A stretch of 64,000 bases of DNA from Achromobacter seleniivolatilans (GCF_030864005.1 NZ_CP132976.1:2914001-2978000), one strand, 5' to 3'; positions 17,300-28,824 are shown, counted from the stretch's first letter. Made by a program: numbers and translations. The notes: generated by a model from the letters alone, not told the origin.

Positions 17300-18193
17300 T
17301 TACTGAAATCCGTACAACCGCGCCGGGTTGTCGACCAGCACACGCTGGCGCAGCGCGGCATCGGGACATGCCTGAAAAAACGTGTCCACCAATTCGCCAT
17401 CGTCAGGCATGTCGCCTGCCACATTCGGGTGCGGCCAATCCGTGCCCCACAAGGTGCGATCCGGCATCGCCTCGACCAATGCCCGCACGAATGGAATGCC
17501 CTCGGCAAACGGGCGCTGGCCAGCCGCGATACGGTCTATGCCCGACACCTTGACCCATGCCTGCGGCACATTGGCCAGACTCAGCAAGGCGCGCATGGCG
17601 GGAGAATCCAGCCCATCGGCCGCCTTCAGACGCCCCATGTGATCCACCACAAAAGGCACGGGCAAGGCCAGCAAACGCGGCAGCAGGCCGGGCAGCATCG
17701 CGCCATCCACATGCAGACAAAGATGCCAACCCAGTGGCGCAATCAGCGATACCACGTGATCGAACACGGCCGGCTCGGGCGCGCCGCCCAGATGCGGCAC
17801 AAAATTGAAGCGCGCCGAGCGCACGCCGCCCTCATGCAATTGCTGAACGCTTGCGGGCGTGGCGTCAGCGCCCAACAGCGCCACGCCGCGATAACGGCCG
17901 CCGCTTTGCGCCAGCGCATCCAGCAAGGCGCTGTGGTCCGAGCCATGGCAATTGGCCTGCACCACCACCGCGCGCTCCACGCCCAGGTGCGCATGCAATG
18001 CCGCCATCTTTGCGTAGGGCGCGTCCGGCGGCGTATACGACCGCCCTTCGGCGTACGGGAACACGTTACCGGGACCAAAAACGTGGCAATGCGCATCGCA
18101 CGCGCCAGGCGGCAGCACATGGCGGGGACGAGACGGCGACGCAAGCGGAGGACGGCAATCAGGCACGGGCAATTCCTGCGGTGAAAGCGTCAT
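17300..18193 (-). CDS. Amidohydrolase family 2 protein (PDC-lactonase-like)
   Basis: TIM-barrel hydrolase of the group that includes 2-pyrone-4,6-dicarboxylate lactonase (LigI) and sulfomuconolactonase. The 297-residue product shows CDAHCHVFGPG (HxH near 32-34), LCLHVDG, VVDHMGR and WGTDWPHPN with the catalytic Asp. Start 18193 is chosen because upstream residues do not fit the family; the ribosome-binding site is weak. It is the first gene of a four-gene operon, divergent from a LysR gene. It probably opens a lactone from an aromatic or related ring. Confidence 0.85.
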   Translation of the reverse strand: MTLSPQELPVPDCRPPLASPSRPRHVLPPGACDAHCHVFGPGNVFPYAEGRSYTPPDAPYAKMAALHAHLGVERAVVVQANCHGSDHSALLDALAQSGGRYRGVALLGADATPASVQQLHEGGVRSARFNFVPHLGGAPEPAVFDHVVSLIAPLGWHLCLHVDGAMLPGLLPRLLALPVPFVVDHMGRLKAADGLDSPAMRALLSLANVPQAWVKVSGIDRIAAGQRPFAEGIPFVRALVEAMPDRTLWGTDWPHPNVAGDMPDDGELVDTFFQACPDAALRQRVLVDNPARLYGFQ

Positions 18194-18222
18194 GGTCCAG
18201 CATTGCCGTCCGGCTAACAATG

Positions 18223-18246
18223 CTATATCTTTGATTTCAGATATAG
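18223..18246. promoter_or_regulatory. Perfect dyad in the LysR/amidohydrolase intergenic region
   Basis: CTATATCT, 8-nt spacer, AGATATAG. It lies 16 nt before the LysR start codon and 29 nt before the divergent operon start. LysR-type binding sites are AT-rich dyads in this position, so it is a candidate site for this regulator; it lacks the textbook T-N11-A spacing. Confidence 0.55.
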
Positions 18247-18262
18247 AAAACCTAAATATCCG

Positions 18263-19180
18263 ATGGACCTTAAACAAATCGAGTATTTCCTGCGGGTCGC
18301 GGAGCGGCGCAGCTTCTCGCGCGCGGCCGAAATGCTGGACGTGGCCCAGCCCACACTCAGCCGCCAGGTACGCCTGCTGGAACTGGAACTGGGCCAACAC
18401 CTGCTGTATCGCAATGGCCGCGGCGCGGAACCCACCGAGGCCGGTTTGCGGTTTGTGGAACACGCCCGCGCCCTGCTGACGCTGGCCGAACGCGCCAAGG
18501 AAGATTTACAGAGCTTGCGCGAAACGCCCACGGGCAAGGTCGTCGTAGGCCTGCCACCGCGCATCGCACGGGTGCTGACGCCGCCGCTGGTGCAGGCATT
18601 CCGGCGAAGTTTCCCCGACGCCTCCATTGCGGTGGCCGAAGGGTTAAGCGCCCAGGTGCGTGAATGGCTGCTGGCGGGCCGGGTGGAACTGGCGCTGCTG
18701 TACGACCCCGCGCCATCGCCGCAACTGGTCTACGAATCGCTGTTCCGTGAAGACCTGGTGCTGGCGGCCGCCGCCGGGCATCAACCGCCCTTGCCCGCCC
18801 GCGTTGCGGTGGCGCAGTTGGGCAACTACCCGCTGGTGCTGCCCAGCCTGCCCAACGCCATCCGAACCTTGGTGGAAAGCGTGTGCCGCGCGCAAGGCGT
18901 GCGCTTAAAGGTGGCGGCCGAAGTCGATGCCGTGCAAACCATTGTGGAACTGGCGGCCCAAGGGGATGCGTACGCCATCTTGCCGCGTTCCGCCGCCCAG
19001 GGGCCAGCCGCTGAACACGCGCTGTCTTTGTGCGACATCGCGTCGCCCACGATCACCAATAACCTGGTGCTGGCCAGCGCCCGCCATCGGCCGGCCACGC
19101 GGCTGGCGACCGCCACCGCGCACCTGATCCGTCAGTTGAAACTGGCGGAGCTGTTTGCGCCGGAAAACGGCACGCGCTAA
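18263..19180 (+). CDS. LysR-family transcriptional regulator
   Basis: 305 residues: N-terminal winged helix-turn-helix (about 1-60, MDLKQIEYFLRVAERRSFSR and AAEMLDVAQPTLSRQVRLLE), linker helix, and a periplasmic-binding-like effector domain (about 90-295). Divergent from the lactonase/Bug operon, which it likely activates in response to a pathway compound. Its stop codon overlaps the convergent sensor-kinase stop by 4 nt. The N terminus resembles the Nac/CbbR-like group, not enough to name a ligand. Confidence 0.92.
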   Translation: MDLKQIEYFLRVAERRSFSRAAEMLDVAQPTLSRQVRLLELELGQHLLYRNGRGAEPTEAGLRFVEHARALLTLAERAKEDLQSLRETPTGKVVVGLPPRIARVLTPPLVQAFRRSFPDASIAVAEGLSAQVREWLLAGRVELALLYDPAPSPQLVYESLFREDLVLAAAAGHQPPLPARVAVAQLGNYPLVLPSLPNAIRTLVESVCRAQGVRLKVAAEVDAVQTIVELAAQGDAYAILPRSAAQGPAAEHALSLCDIASPTITNNLVLASARHRPATRLATATAHLIRQLKLAELFAPENGTR

Positions 19181-20592
19181 CCAGACGTGCGCGCGTCGAC
19201 ACAAAACGCCACGCGCGTGGTGCCGCCTTCACTGCTGGCCGACACATTGCCGCCATGCATGGCAGCCACTGCCTTCACAATGGCCAGGCCCAGGCCATGG
19301 CTGTGCTCCAAGCCGTCAACCCGGCGCGCCGCGTCCACTCGGTAGAAACGTTGAAACAGATGCGGCAGGTGCTCGGGCGCAATCGGTGGTCCGGCGTTGC
19401 TGACGGCCACTTCCAGCATGTCGCCGCGCCGCTGGATATCGACCGTAATTTCCGCCCCCGGTGCAGAGTATTGAATGGCGTTTTGCAGAAGATTCGTCAC
19501 CGCGCGGCGAAACAATGCCGTGTCGATCAGCGCGGTGGCAAAGGCGTCGCCTTCCATCCGAACCCGCATACCGGCCTCGTCCAGCAGGAATTCAAAAAAC
19601 TCGACCGTCTTGCCGACTTCGTCCGCAAGCACGGCTTGAATCCGGCCCGTCGCGGCTTCGCCCTGATCGGCGCGCGCCAGAAACAGCATGTCGTTGATCA
19701 GGGCTCGCAGGCGGTCCAGTTCTTCCAGATTGGATTGCAGCACTTCCTGCAAATCGTCTGCGCTACGCGGGCGCGACAGGGCCACCTGAGTTTGCCCGAT
19801 CAGATTGGTCAGCGGCGTGCGCAGCTCGTGCGCGACGTCAGCGTTAAACGCTTCAAGCTGGTTATAGGCGCCTTCGAGCCGAGCCAGCGCGCCGTTGAAT
19901 GAGGTTGCCAGGTCTTCCAGCTCTACGGGCAGCGCGGCCATGCTCAGACGTTGCGACAAGGCACTCGGCCGCAGAGCGCGGGCCTCGGCCGACAAGCGGT
20001 TCAAGGGCCGCAGTCCCAGCCGCGTCACCCAAAAGCCCAACAATCCCACGAGCAAGATTGCCGTCAACGACAGGCCGGCCATTGCCCACAAGAAATAGCG
20101 CAAGGTGTGCGCGTAGGGCGCCGAATCCATACCGACGATCAGGCGCACTTGCGGCCGGGCAAGATACGGGTCGACCGTGGCGGTGATGGTGGTCAGCGCA
20201 GTCTCGCGGTCCGGCAAGGTGATCTTGCCGAAGCCATCGGGGTGCCGTTCCAGACTGCTGATATCCGCCAATCCCTTGCCGTACTCATAGGCCGGATCAT
20301 CCGACAGCACCCAAAAGCGCAAACTGCCGTCAACGGGCGTCAGGGTATCCAGCTTGGTTTTGAATCGCCCCCAGCGTTCCGGGTCACCGCTGCGGGCCAG
20401 CGAGTAGCTGACCTCTTGCGCGGTAGTACGCAGCGCATCCTGTTGCAGCCGGTCCAATTGCCGGTCCAGCACGCCGTAGAGCGCCACGCCCGTCAACGCG
20501 AACGTAACCGCCGCCGCCACCGCATAAAGGATGACCAGCCGCAGTGTCAGCGACGTTTTCAAAGCGCCGCCTTCATTCCGCTGCCGCGTCAT
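19177..20592 (-). CDS. Heavy-metal-type sensor histidine kinase (CusS-like)
   Basis: 471-residue membrane kinase. One helix near 15-37 and one near 165-190 enclose a periplasmic sensor domain. HAMP region, then H-box FNADVAHELRTPLTNLIGQ, N-box NLLQNAIQYS and a G-box with GLGLAIVKA follow. The ATG at 20592 overlaps the regulator gene by 20 nt; a TTG at 20562 with AAGG upstream would give MKTSLTLRL and avoid the overlap. It is paired with the CusR-like regulator and lies behind the RND pump, suggesting metal or envelope-stress control of that pump. Confidence 0.88.
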   Translation of the reverse strand: MTRQRNEGGALKTSLTLRLVILYAVAAAVTFALTGVALYGVLDRQLDRLQQDALRTTAQEVSYSLARSGDPERWGRFKTKLDTLTPVDGSLRFWVLSDDPAYEYGKGLADISSLERHPDGFGKITLPDRETALTTITATVDPYLARPQVRLIVGMDSAPYAHTLRYFLWAMAGLSLTAILLVGLLGFWVTRLGLRPLNRLSAEARALRPSALSQRLSMAALPVELEDLATSFNGALARLEGAYNQLEAFNADVAHELRTPLTNLIGQTQVALSRPRSADDLQEVLQSNLEELDRLRALINDMLFLARADQGEAATGRIQAVLADEVGKTVEFFEFLLDEAGMRVRMEGDAFATALIDTALFRRAVTNLLQNAIQYSAPGAEITVDIQRRGDMLEVAVSNAGPPIAPEHLPHLFQRFYRVDAARRVDGLEHSHGLGLAIVKAVAAMHGGNVSASSEGGTTRVAFCVDARTSG

Positions 20593-21259
20593 CGCGCAGC
20601 TCCAGCACGTAACCCATGCCGCGGATGGTGTGGAGCAACCGGCGGCCGAACGGCGCATCCACCTTGCCGCGCAGCCGCTTGATGGCCACTTCCACCACAT
20701 TGACGTTGCTGTCGAAATTCATGTCCCAGACCAGTTCAGCAATGGCCGTCTTGGACAGGATTTCTCCTTGGCGCCGCGCCAGTACGGCGAGCAGCGCGAA
20801 TTCCTTGGCCGTCAGGTCAAGACGCGATCCCGCGCGCCACGCCTTGCGGCTGATCAGGTCGATCTGCAAGTCTCCGATGCGCAGTTGCACGGGTTCCTGC
20901 GCCCGGCCGCGCCGGGTCAGCGCCTGTAGCCGCGCCAGCAGTTCCAGAAAAGAAAAGGGTTTGACCAGGTAATCGTCAGCGCCGTCGTGCAACCCGCGGA
21001 TGCGGTCTTCGACGCCGTCGCGGGCGGTCAGCATGATCACGGGCGTCTGCCGCACCGTACGCAAAGACCGCAACACCGCAAAGCCGTCCATACCCGGCAG
21101 CATGGCGTCCAGCACGATCACGTCGTAATCATGCTCAAGCGCCAGATGCTGGCCGTCAATGCCGTTATGCGCGACATCGACGGTACAGCCCTGTTCGCCC
21201 AGGCCTTTGCGCAGGTAATCCGCCGTCTTCAGTTCATCTTCGACTATCAGGATTTTCAT
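20573..21259 (-). CDS. Response regulator, OmpR family (CusR/CopR-like)
   Basis: 228 residues. Receiver domain with acidic pair ED (7-9), phosphoacceptor Asp51 and Lys100; C-terminal winged helix with the motif VVEVAIKRLRGKVD. MKILIVEDELKTADYLRKGL and YLVKPFSFLELLARLQALTR match the heavy-metal response-regulator group. It is 31 nt downstream of the RND pump and overlaps the kinase gene. Likely target: the pump operon itself. Confidence 0.92.
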   Translation of the reverse strand: MKILIVEDELKTADYLRKGLGEQGCTVDVAHNGIDGQHLALEHDYDVIVLDAMLPGMDGFAVLRSLRTVRQTPVIMLTARDGVEDRIRGLHDGADDYLVKPFSFLELLARLQALTRRGRAQEPVQLRIGDLQIDLISRKAWRAGSRLDLTAKEFALLAVLARRQGEILSKTAIAELVWDMNFDSNVNVVEVAIKRLRGKVDAPFGRRLLHTIRGMGYVLELRDDAAAE

Positions 21260-21290
21260 GTGCCGCCCCGCAAGACCTTACGGTTGATCC

Positions 21291-24200
21291 CTATTTTGAC
21301 CCAAGATCGCCCGGCGCAGCGATGACCGCATTGTTGGTTTTCCCGGCCTTTCGCGCCGCCCTCGCCGCCTTGCGTTCCATGTACCAATAATGCGCGCGGT
21401 CCAGGTACAGGTAGACCACAGGTGTCGTGAACAGCGTCAACGCTTGGGACACGATCAACCCGCCCACCATCGCATAACCCAGCGGCCGGCGCAGCTCCGC
21501 CCCCTGCCCGTGGCTCAACATCAACGGCAATCCACTGAGCAGCGCGCACATGGTCGTCATCATGATGGGTCTGAAGCGCAATACGCAAGCTTGATAGATC
21601 GCCTCGGCAGGCGCCATGCCGTGCTCGCGCTCTGCCGTCAACGCAAAGTCGATCATCATGATGCCGTTCTTTTTGACGATCCCGATCAGCAAAATAATGC
21701 CGATCAGCGCAATCACGCTCAGGTCATAACCACCCAGCATCAGGATCAGCAACGCCCCCACGCCTGCGGATGGCAGCGTGGACAGGATCGTCAAGGGATG
21801 GATATAGCTTTCGTACAGCAGCCCCAGCACGATGTAGACGGCAATCAACGCCGCTGCGATCAGGTACGGTTGCGTCGACAGGGAATCGCCAAATGCCTTG
21901 GCCGTGCCCTGGAATGCCCCCGTCAGGCTGGCAGGCACGCCCATCTGGTTCTGCGCTTGCTGGATGGCCTGCACCGCATCGCCCAGCGAAGCGCCCGGCG
22001 CCAGGTTGAACGAAATGGTCACAGCTGGGAATTGGCCCTGGTGGCTGATGGACAGGTAGGCCGTCTTGTTCGTGTCCAGCTTGACGAAGGTAGACAGCGG
22101 CACCTGCTGGCCCGTCAGCGGCGAGGTCAGGTAAAGCTTTGAAAACAGGCTGGGGTCCTGCTGCAACTTGGGCGTTACTTCCAGAATCACGTGATAGCTG
22201 TTGATCTGCGTGAAGTACTGGGCAACCTGGCGCTGGCCGATGGCGTCATAAATGGTGGCGTCGATCAGCGCTGGCGAAATACCAAACGACGAGGCGCGCG
22301 CGCGGTCGATGGTCAGCGATGCCGTGGCCGCCGCGTTCTGCTGGTCAGACGCCAGGTCGGTCAATTGCGGCAATTCCCGAAACTTGTTCAGCAGGCGCGG
22401 CGCCCACACGTTCAGCTCGTCCAGATCGGAGTCCGTCAGCGTGTATTGGTACTGCGTGCGGGATAAGCGCCCGCCTACGTTGATGTCCTGCCCTGCCTGC
22501 ATGAACAGCGTCACGCCTTGAACCTTGGCCAGTTGCGGCCGCAGCCGGGCGATCACCTCGTCAGCCGTGGCGGTGCGCCCTTCGTCCTTGGGCTTCAAAC
22601 CTATGTAGAAATTGCCCGTGTTGTAGGTGCTCTGACTGCCGTTGAACCCGAAACTGGCAATATCAGGATCTAGTCGAATCACCTCCGCCATCTGGATCAT
22701 GCGCTGGTTCATCAGCGCAAAAGACGAGTCCTGCGACGACTCGGCAAAGCCGAAAATAAAGCCTGTGTCCTGCTGCGGAAAAAAGCCCTTGGGAATGACC
22801 ATGAACAGCGCCACCGTGCAGGCAACCGTGGCCAGAAATACGCACAGCGTGGCGAACTGATGCCGCAGCACCAGTTTCAAACCGCGCTCGTACCCATGCA
22901 GCATGGCGTCAAAACCCCGTTCGCACAGCAGGTACAGCCGGCCATGTTTCTCGCCATGATGATTCTTCAGATAGCGCGAACACAGCATGGGCGTAAGCGT
23001 CAGCGACACCAGCACCGACACCACAATGGCTAACGTTACCGTCACCGCAAACTCGCGGAACAAGCGGCCCACGATACCGCCCATCAGCAGCAAAGGAATG
23101 AATACGGCAATCAGCGACACCGAGATCGACACTATCGTGAAGCCGATTTCGCCCGCGCCCTTGAAAGCGGCTTCCATCGGTGACATGCCTGCCTCGACAT
23201 ACCGGTACACGTTCTCCAGCATCACGATGGCATCGTCCACCACAAAGCCAACCGAGATGGTGAGTGCCATCAGCGACAGATTGTCCAGGCTGAATCCCAG
23301 CACATACATCATCGCGGCTGTGCCCATCAACGCCAGCGGCACCGTCACGCACGGAATCAGCGTGGCGGGCACATTGCGCAGGAACAGGAAGATCACCATC
23401 ACGACCAGAAGAATGGTCAGCGTCAGCGTGAACTCCACGTCCTGCACCGATGCCCGGATCGTCTGCGTGCGATCAATGATGGTGTTCACATGGACCGATG
23501 GCGGAATCGAGGCTTCCAGCCGGGGCAGCGCCGCGCGAATGCTGTCCACCGTGTCGATCACATTGGCGCCCGGCTGCTTGCTGATTTGCAGCACAATCGA
23601 ACGACCATTGGTAATCGTGTTGTCTGGCGGAGACGCCTTGCCGGCGTAGGCCCAGCCAGCCAGTTTGGTGTTCTCGGGCCCGTCCACCGCCACGCCCACG
23701 TCGCGCACGCGGATCGGCGCGCCGTTGCGGTAGGCCAGCACCATATCGTTCCACTGAGCCGCCGACAGCAGTTGATCGTTGGTATAGGTCGTGAAGCTTT
23801 GACGCGCGCCGTCGATGGTGCCTTTGGGCTGGTTGACGGTAGTGGTGGCGATCACGCCGCGCAGGTCTTCCAGGCTCAAGCCCAAGGCCGACAACTTGCC
23901 GGGGTCCACCTGAATCCGTACAGAGGGCTTTTGCTGGCCGCCGATGTTCACCAGCCCCACCCCCGATATCTGCGAGATCTGCTGGGCCAGGATATTGTCC
24001 GCGTAGTCGTTCACCTGGATCAGCGGCAAGGTGTCCGACTGCACCGCCATCACCATGATGGGCGCGTCAGCCGGGTTGACCTTGCGGAAGGTGGGCGGGT
24101 TCGGCAGGTTGGCCGGCAACTGTCCGGTCGACGCATTGATGGCCGCCTGCACATCCACCGCCGCGGAATCAATGCTGCGGTTCAGGTCGAACTGCAAGGT

Positions 24201-24473
24201 GATCTGCGTCATGCCGATTGCGCTGACCGACGTCATCTGCGTCAAGCCCGCGATCAACGAGAACTGCCGTTCCAGCGGTTGCGCCACGTTGGACGCCATG
24301 GTCTCGGGGCTGCCGCCAGGCAGGCTTGCCTGCACCTGGATCGTGGGAAAGTCCACCTGCGGCAGCGGCGCCACGGGCAACAGCGGCCACGCCGCAATGC
24401 CGACCAGCAGAATCGCCAATGCCAGCAGCGATGTGCCGATTGGCCGCTTGATGAAATGGGCAGAGATACTCAT
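21291..24473 (-). CDS. RND multidrug efflux permease (MdtB/MdtC-like)
   Basis: Inner-membrane proton-driven pump of the HAE-1 class, 1060 residues with 12 helices and two large periplasmic loops. The start MSISAHFIKRPIGTSLLALA and the Asp-bearing helix SVGFVVDDAIVMLENVYRYV are typical. It resembles MdtB/MdtC and MuxB-type pumps, but only one RND gene is present instead of the tandem pair of mdtBC. It overlaps the adaptor gene as ATGA and belongs to the operon outer-membrane factor, adaptor, pump. Substrates unknown. Confidence 0.93.
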   Translation of the reverse strand: MSISAHFIKRPIGTSLLALAILLVGIAAWPLLPVAPLPQVDFPTIQVQASLPGGSPETMASNVAQPLERQFSLIAGLTQMTSVSAIGMTQITLQFDLNRSIDSAAVDVQAAINASTGQLPANLPNPPTFRKVNPADAPIMVMAVQSDTLPLIQVNDYADNILAQQISQISGVGLVNIGGQQKPSVRIQVDPGKLSALGLSLEDLRGVIATTTVNQPKGTIDGARQSFTTYTNDQLLSAAQWNDMVLAYRNGAPIRVRDVGVAVDGPENTKLAGWAYAGKASPPDNTITNGRSIVLQISKQPGANVIDTVDSIRAALPRLEASIPPSVHVNTIIDRTQTIRASVQDVEFTLTLTILLVVMVIFLFLRNVPATLIPCVTVPLALMGTAAMMYVLGFSLDNLSLMALTISVGFVVDDAIVMLENVYRYVEAGMSPMEAAFKGAGEIGFTIVSISVSLIAVFIPLLLMGGIVGRLFREFAVTVTLAIVVSVLVSLTLTPMLCSRYLKNHHGEKHGRLYLLCERGFDAMLHGYERGLKLVLRHQFATLCVFLATVACTVALFMVIPKGFFPQQDTGFIFGFAESSQDSSFALMNQRMIQMAEVIRLDPDIASFGFNGSQSTYNTGNFYIGLKPKDEGRTATADEVIARLRPQLAKVQGVTLFMQAGQDINVGGRLSRTQYQYTLTDSDLDELNVWAPRLLNKFRELPQLTDLASDQQNAAATASLTIDRARASSFGISPALIDATIYDAIGQRQVAQYFTQINSYHVILEVTPKLQQDPSLFSKLYLTSPLTGQQVPLSTFVKLDTNKTAYLSISHQGQFPAVTISFNLAPGASLGDAVQAIQQAQNQMGVPASLTGAFQGTAKAFGDSLSTQPYLIAAALIAVYIVLGLLYESYIHPLTILSTLPSAGVGALLILMLGGYDLSVIALIGIILLIGIVKKNGIMMIDFALTAEREHGMAPAEAIYQACVLRFRPIMMTTMCALLSGLPLMLSHGQGAELRRPLGYAMVGGLIVSQALTLFTTPVVYLYLDRAHYWYMERKAARAARKAGKTNNAVIAAPGDLGSK

Positions 24474-25660
24474 GGCTTGCTCACCGCTGCAACGGGTACA
24501 GGGTTTGAAGCCAATTCACGCACCTTGCTGCCGGGCTTGAGCTTGTACTGCCCATCGACCACTACGCGCTGCCCTTCATCCAAACCCTTCTGGATAAGCG
24601 CCAAACCATCCTGCAATCGCTCCACCGTAACCGCTTGAGGTTGCGCAATGTCATTGCCATCCACCGCATACACATAGGGGCCACTCTGGCCGCGCTGCAC
24701 AGCGGCGGCCGGCACCGTCAATGCGCTTTCATGCGCGTCCAGCACCAGACGCGCGTTCACATACAGGCCGGGCCATAAGCGGTGCTGCGGATTGTCGAAA
24801 CGGCCCTTGAGTTGCACGGTGCCCGTAGTCGTATCGATCTGGTTGTTCAACAGCACCAGCGTCCCGGTTTCAAGAGGCTCATTGCTATCGCGGGCATACG
24901 CCACAACGGGCAATTTCCGGCCTTGATCCAGCGCCGCGTTAATCGCGGGCACCGCCTCTTCCGGCAGCGAAAACAACACAGTGATCGGGTCGATCTGATT
25001 GATCACGACCAGCCCGTTCACATCCGCCGCATGCACGATATTGCCCGGGTCCACCAGCCGAGCGCCCACGCGTCCGGCAATGGGCGCCACGATGCGCGTG
25101 TAGTCCAGCTGCACCTTGGCATAACTGATCTGCGCGTCGTCGGTCTGGGTCGCGGCTTCCAGCTGCGCAACCAGCGCCCGCTGCGCGTCCAGCGTTTGCT
25201 GCGTCGCGGCGTCCTCGTGCTGCAAGCGGGTATAGCGTTGCAAGTCCAGACGCGCATTGGCCAGCGTGGCTTGATCCTTGGCCCGCTGCGCCTGCACCTG
25301 CGCCAACTGCGCTTGCAGCCCACGCGGGTCGATATTGGCCAGCACCTGTCCGGCCTTGACGTCTTGCCCTTCGGAAAATCCCACACTGTCCAGCTGGCCG
25401 TCGACACGCGCTTTCACCGTCACCGTGGCGGCAGCGGTAACCGTGCCTACGCCCGTCAGGTAATGCGCAAGCTCCTGGCGTTGAACCTGCACTGTCGCAA
25501 CCGGCACGGCCGCAGCCACGGTTGCGGCCGGCGCGCGAGGCCCGCGCAGAAACAGCCACGCCGCCAGCGAGCATGCGGCTATCACCAGCGCCACAGCGCC
25601 CACCCGCAGCGTCTTGCGCCGATCCGAAAAACTCACCGTACGGTCCATGGACTTACTCAT
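24470..25660 (-). CDS. RND efflux membrane-fusion protein (MdtA-like)
   Basis: Periplasmic adaptor bridging pump and outer-membrane channel, 396 residues. N-terminal signal-anchor helix (about 20-38), lipoyl halves flanking an alpha-hairpin (about 105-165) and beta-barrel domains. GTVTAAATVTVKARVDGQLD is the first lipoyl half. Start 25660 gives MSKSMDRTVSF and overlaps the outer-membrane-factor stop by 8 nt; the frame opens at 25756 and an ATG at 25648 is also possible. Confidence 0.92.
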   Translation of the reverse strand: MSKSMDRTVSFSDRRKTLRVGAVALVIAACSLAAWLFLRGPRAPAATVAAAVPVATVQVQRQELAHYLTGVGTVTAAATVTVKARVDGQLDSVGFSEGQDVKAGQVLANIDPRGLQAQLAQVQAQRAKDQATLANARLDLQRYTRLQHEDAATQQTLDAQRALVAQLEAATQTDDAQISYAKVQLDYTRIVAPIAGRVGARLVDPGNIVHAADVNGLVVINQIDPITVLFSLPEEAVPAINAALDQGRKLPVVAYARDSNEPLETGTLVLLNNQIDTTTGTVQLKGRFDNPQHRLWPGLYVNARLVLDAHESALTVPAAAVQRGQSGPYVYAVDGNDIAQPQAVTVERLQDGLALIQKGLDEGQRVVVDGQYKLKPGSKVRELASNPVPVAAVSKP

Positions 25661-27155
25661 TGTGGGTAGAAGGTTGGCTTGCCGCCGCTGGCCGGCCGGC
25701 CACGGCAAGCGCTTGGGCATCAGGGGTATCAAGGGCGCCAGCGTTCCAGCCGCCACCCACGGCCTTCACCAGCGCCACGCTGGCCACCATTTGGCGGCCA
25801 CGCAGTTGCACTGCCGTGCGCTCGTTGGACAGCGTCAAGGCTTGCGCCACCGCCACCGTCAGGAACGTGGCCGTGCCCGCGCGGTATTGCGCCAAGGCCA
25901 GTTGCTCGCTCAAACGCGACGCGGTCACGGCTTCGTCCTGCGCACGCGCCTCGTCATCCAGGACGCGCAAGGTCGACAGGTTGTCTTCCACTTCCTGGAA
26001 CGCGCCCAGCACCGTCTGTTTGTATTGCGCGGCGCTGGCGTCAAATGCGGCAACAGCCTGGGCGTCGCGAGCGTGCCGCAGGCCGCCATCAAAAATCGTC
26101 CCGGCCAACAGCGCGCCCAGCGACCAGACCCGGCCCGGCGCGTTGAACCATTGGGCAAAACTGGCGGCGCCAAAGCCCCCGCTTGCAGACAACACCAGCG
26201 ACGGAAAATAAGCGGCCCGCGCCACCCCGATATCTGCATTGGCCGACGCCACATTCCGTTCAGCCGCGGCAATGTCCGGTCTGCGCTCCAGCAGATCCGA
26301 CGGCAGACCCGTCGGTACAGGCGGCACTTGGAACATCCACGGCTGGCTGGCCGGGAATGGCGCCAGACTGAACTGCGCTGGCGCCCGTCCGGTCAGGATG
26401 GCAATCGCGTGTTCCAGCTGATTGCGGGACGCGTCCAGATCAATCGACTGCGCTTGGGCAGTCTTGAACTGCGCCTCGGCCTGGGCAACGTCGGAACGCA
26501 ACGCCACGCCTGCGTCGTACTGGCTGCGCGTCAGTTTGAGCGTGCGCGCATAGGCTTCCAGGGTCCGGGCGTACAGATCTTTCTCGCGGTCCACCGCCCG
26601 CAATTGCAGGTAGTCCTGCGCTAGCGCCGCCTGGATGCTGAGACGGGCCGCCGCCAGACTGGCTTCACTCGCCTGAGTCGATGCGTCGCTGGCTTCGACC
26701 TGCCGCCGCACTGCACCCCACAAATCGGGTTCCCACGACACGTCGATAGCTGCCGAATAGCTGTTGGAAACGCCAGTCACGCCATTGCTTTTGGCACGAG
26801 CCCGGCCAGCCGACGCATTGGCCCCGACACTGGGCCAGAAGCCCGCCCGGGCGGCATCCGCAGCGGCGCGCGCTTGGCGGTATTGGGCCTGAGCCTGCTG
26901 AATGTTCTGATTGGCCGCGTTGGCCGCCACGATCAGGCTGTTCAGCGTGGGGTCACCATAGGTTTCCCACCAGCGCATATTGCTGTCGATGGCCCCGGGC
27001 TGGGCGGGCTTCCATGGGCCGGCCTCCTTGTAGGCGCCCGGCAGGTCCATCGCCGGACGCGTGTAATCGGGTCCGACGGCACAGCCGGCCAGCGCCATTG
27101 AGGCCGCCAGCCCTGCCGCCGCCCAACGCGGCCCGATACGATGTCCTGGATTCAT
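25653..27155 (-). CDS. RND outer-membrane factor lipoprotein (NodT/OprM family)
   Basis: TolC-like outer-membrane channel, 500 residues from 27155. The lipobox LAGC (near residue 25) is followed by AVGPDYTRPAM, diagnostic of NodT-type lipoproteins. Two OEP repeats with long helices follow (about 60-260 and 270-460). The frame is open to 27221 with an ATG there; the shorter start gives a normal signal peptide. First gene of the efflux operon. Confidence 0.9.
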   Translation of the reverse strand: MNPGHRIGPRWAAAGLAASMALAGCAVGPDYTRPAMDLPGAYKEAGPWKPAQPGAIDSNMRWWETYGDPTLNSLIVAANAANQNIQQAQAQYRQARAAADAARAGFWPSVGANASAGRARAKSNGVTGVSNSYSAAIDVSWEPDLWGAVRRQVEASDASTQASEASLAAARLSIQAALAQDYLQLRAVDREKDLYARTLEAYARTLKLTRSQYDAGVALRSDVAQAEAQFKTAQAQSIDLDASRNQLEHAIAILTGRAPAQFSLAPFPASQPWMFQVPPVPTGLPSDLLERRPDIAAAERNVASANADIGVARAAYFPSLVLSASGGFGAASFAQWFNAPGRVWSLGALLAGTIFDGGLRHARDAQAVAAFDASAAQYKQTVLGAFQEVEDNLSTLRVLDDEARAQDEAVTASRLSEQLALAQYRAGTATFLTVAVAQALTLSNERTAVQLRGRQMVASVALVKAVGGGWNAGALDTPDAQALAVAGRPAAASQPSTHNE

Positions 27156-28811
<1,656 letters not shown>

Positions 28812-28824
28812 TTCTTCAGGCCGC

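Noticed and set aside
21291..24473. Tandem mdtB-mdtC pair
   Set aside because: Only one RND gene is present; the flanking genes are the adaptor and the response regulator.
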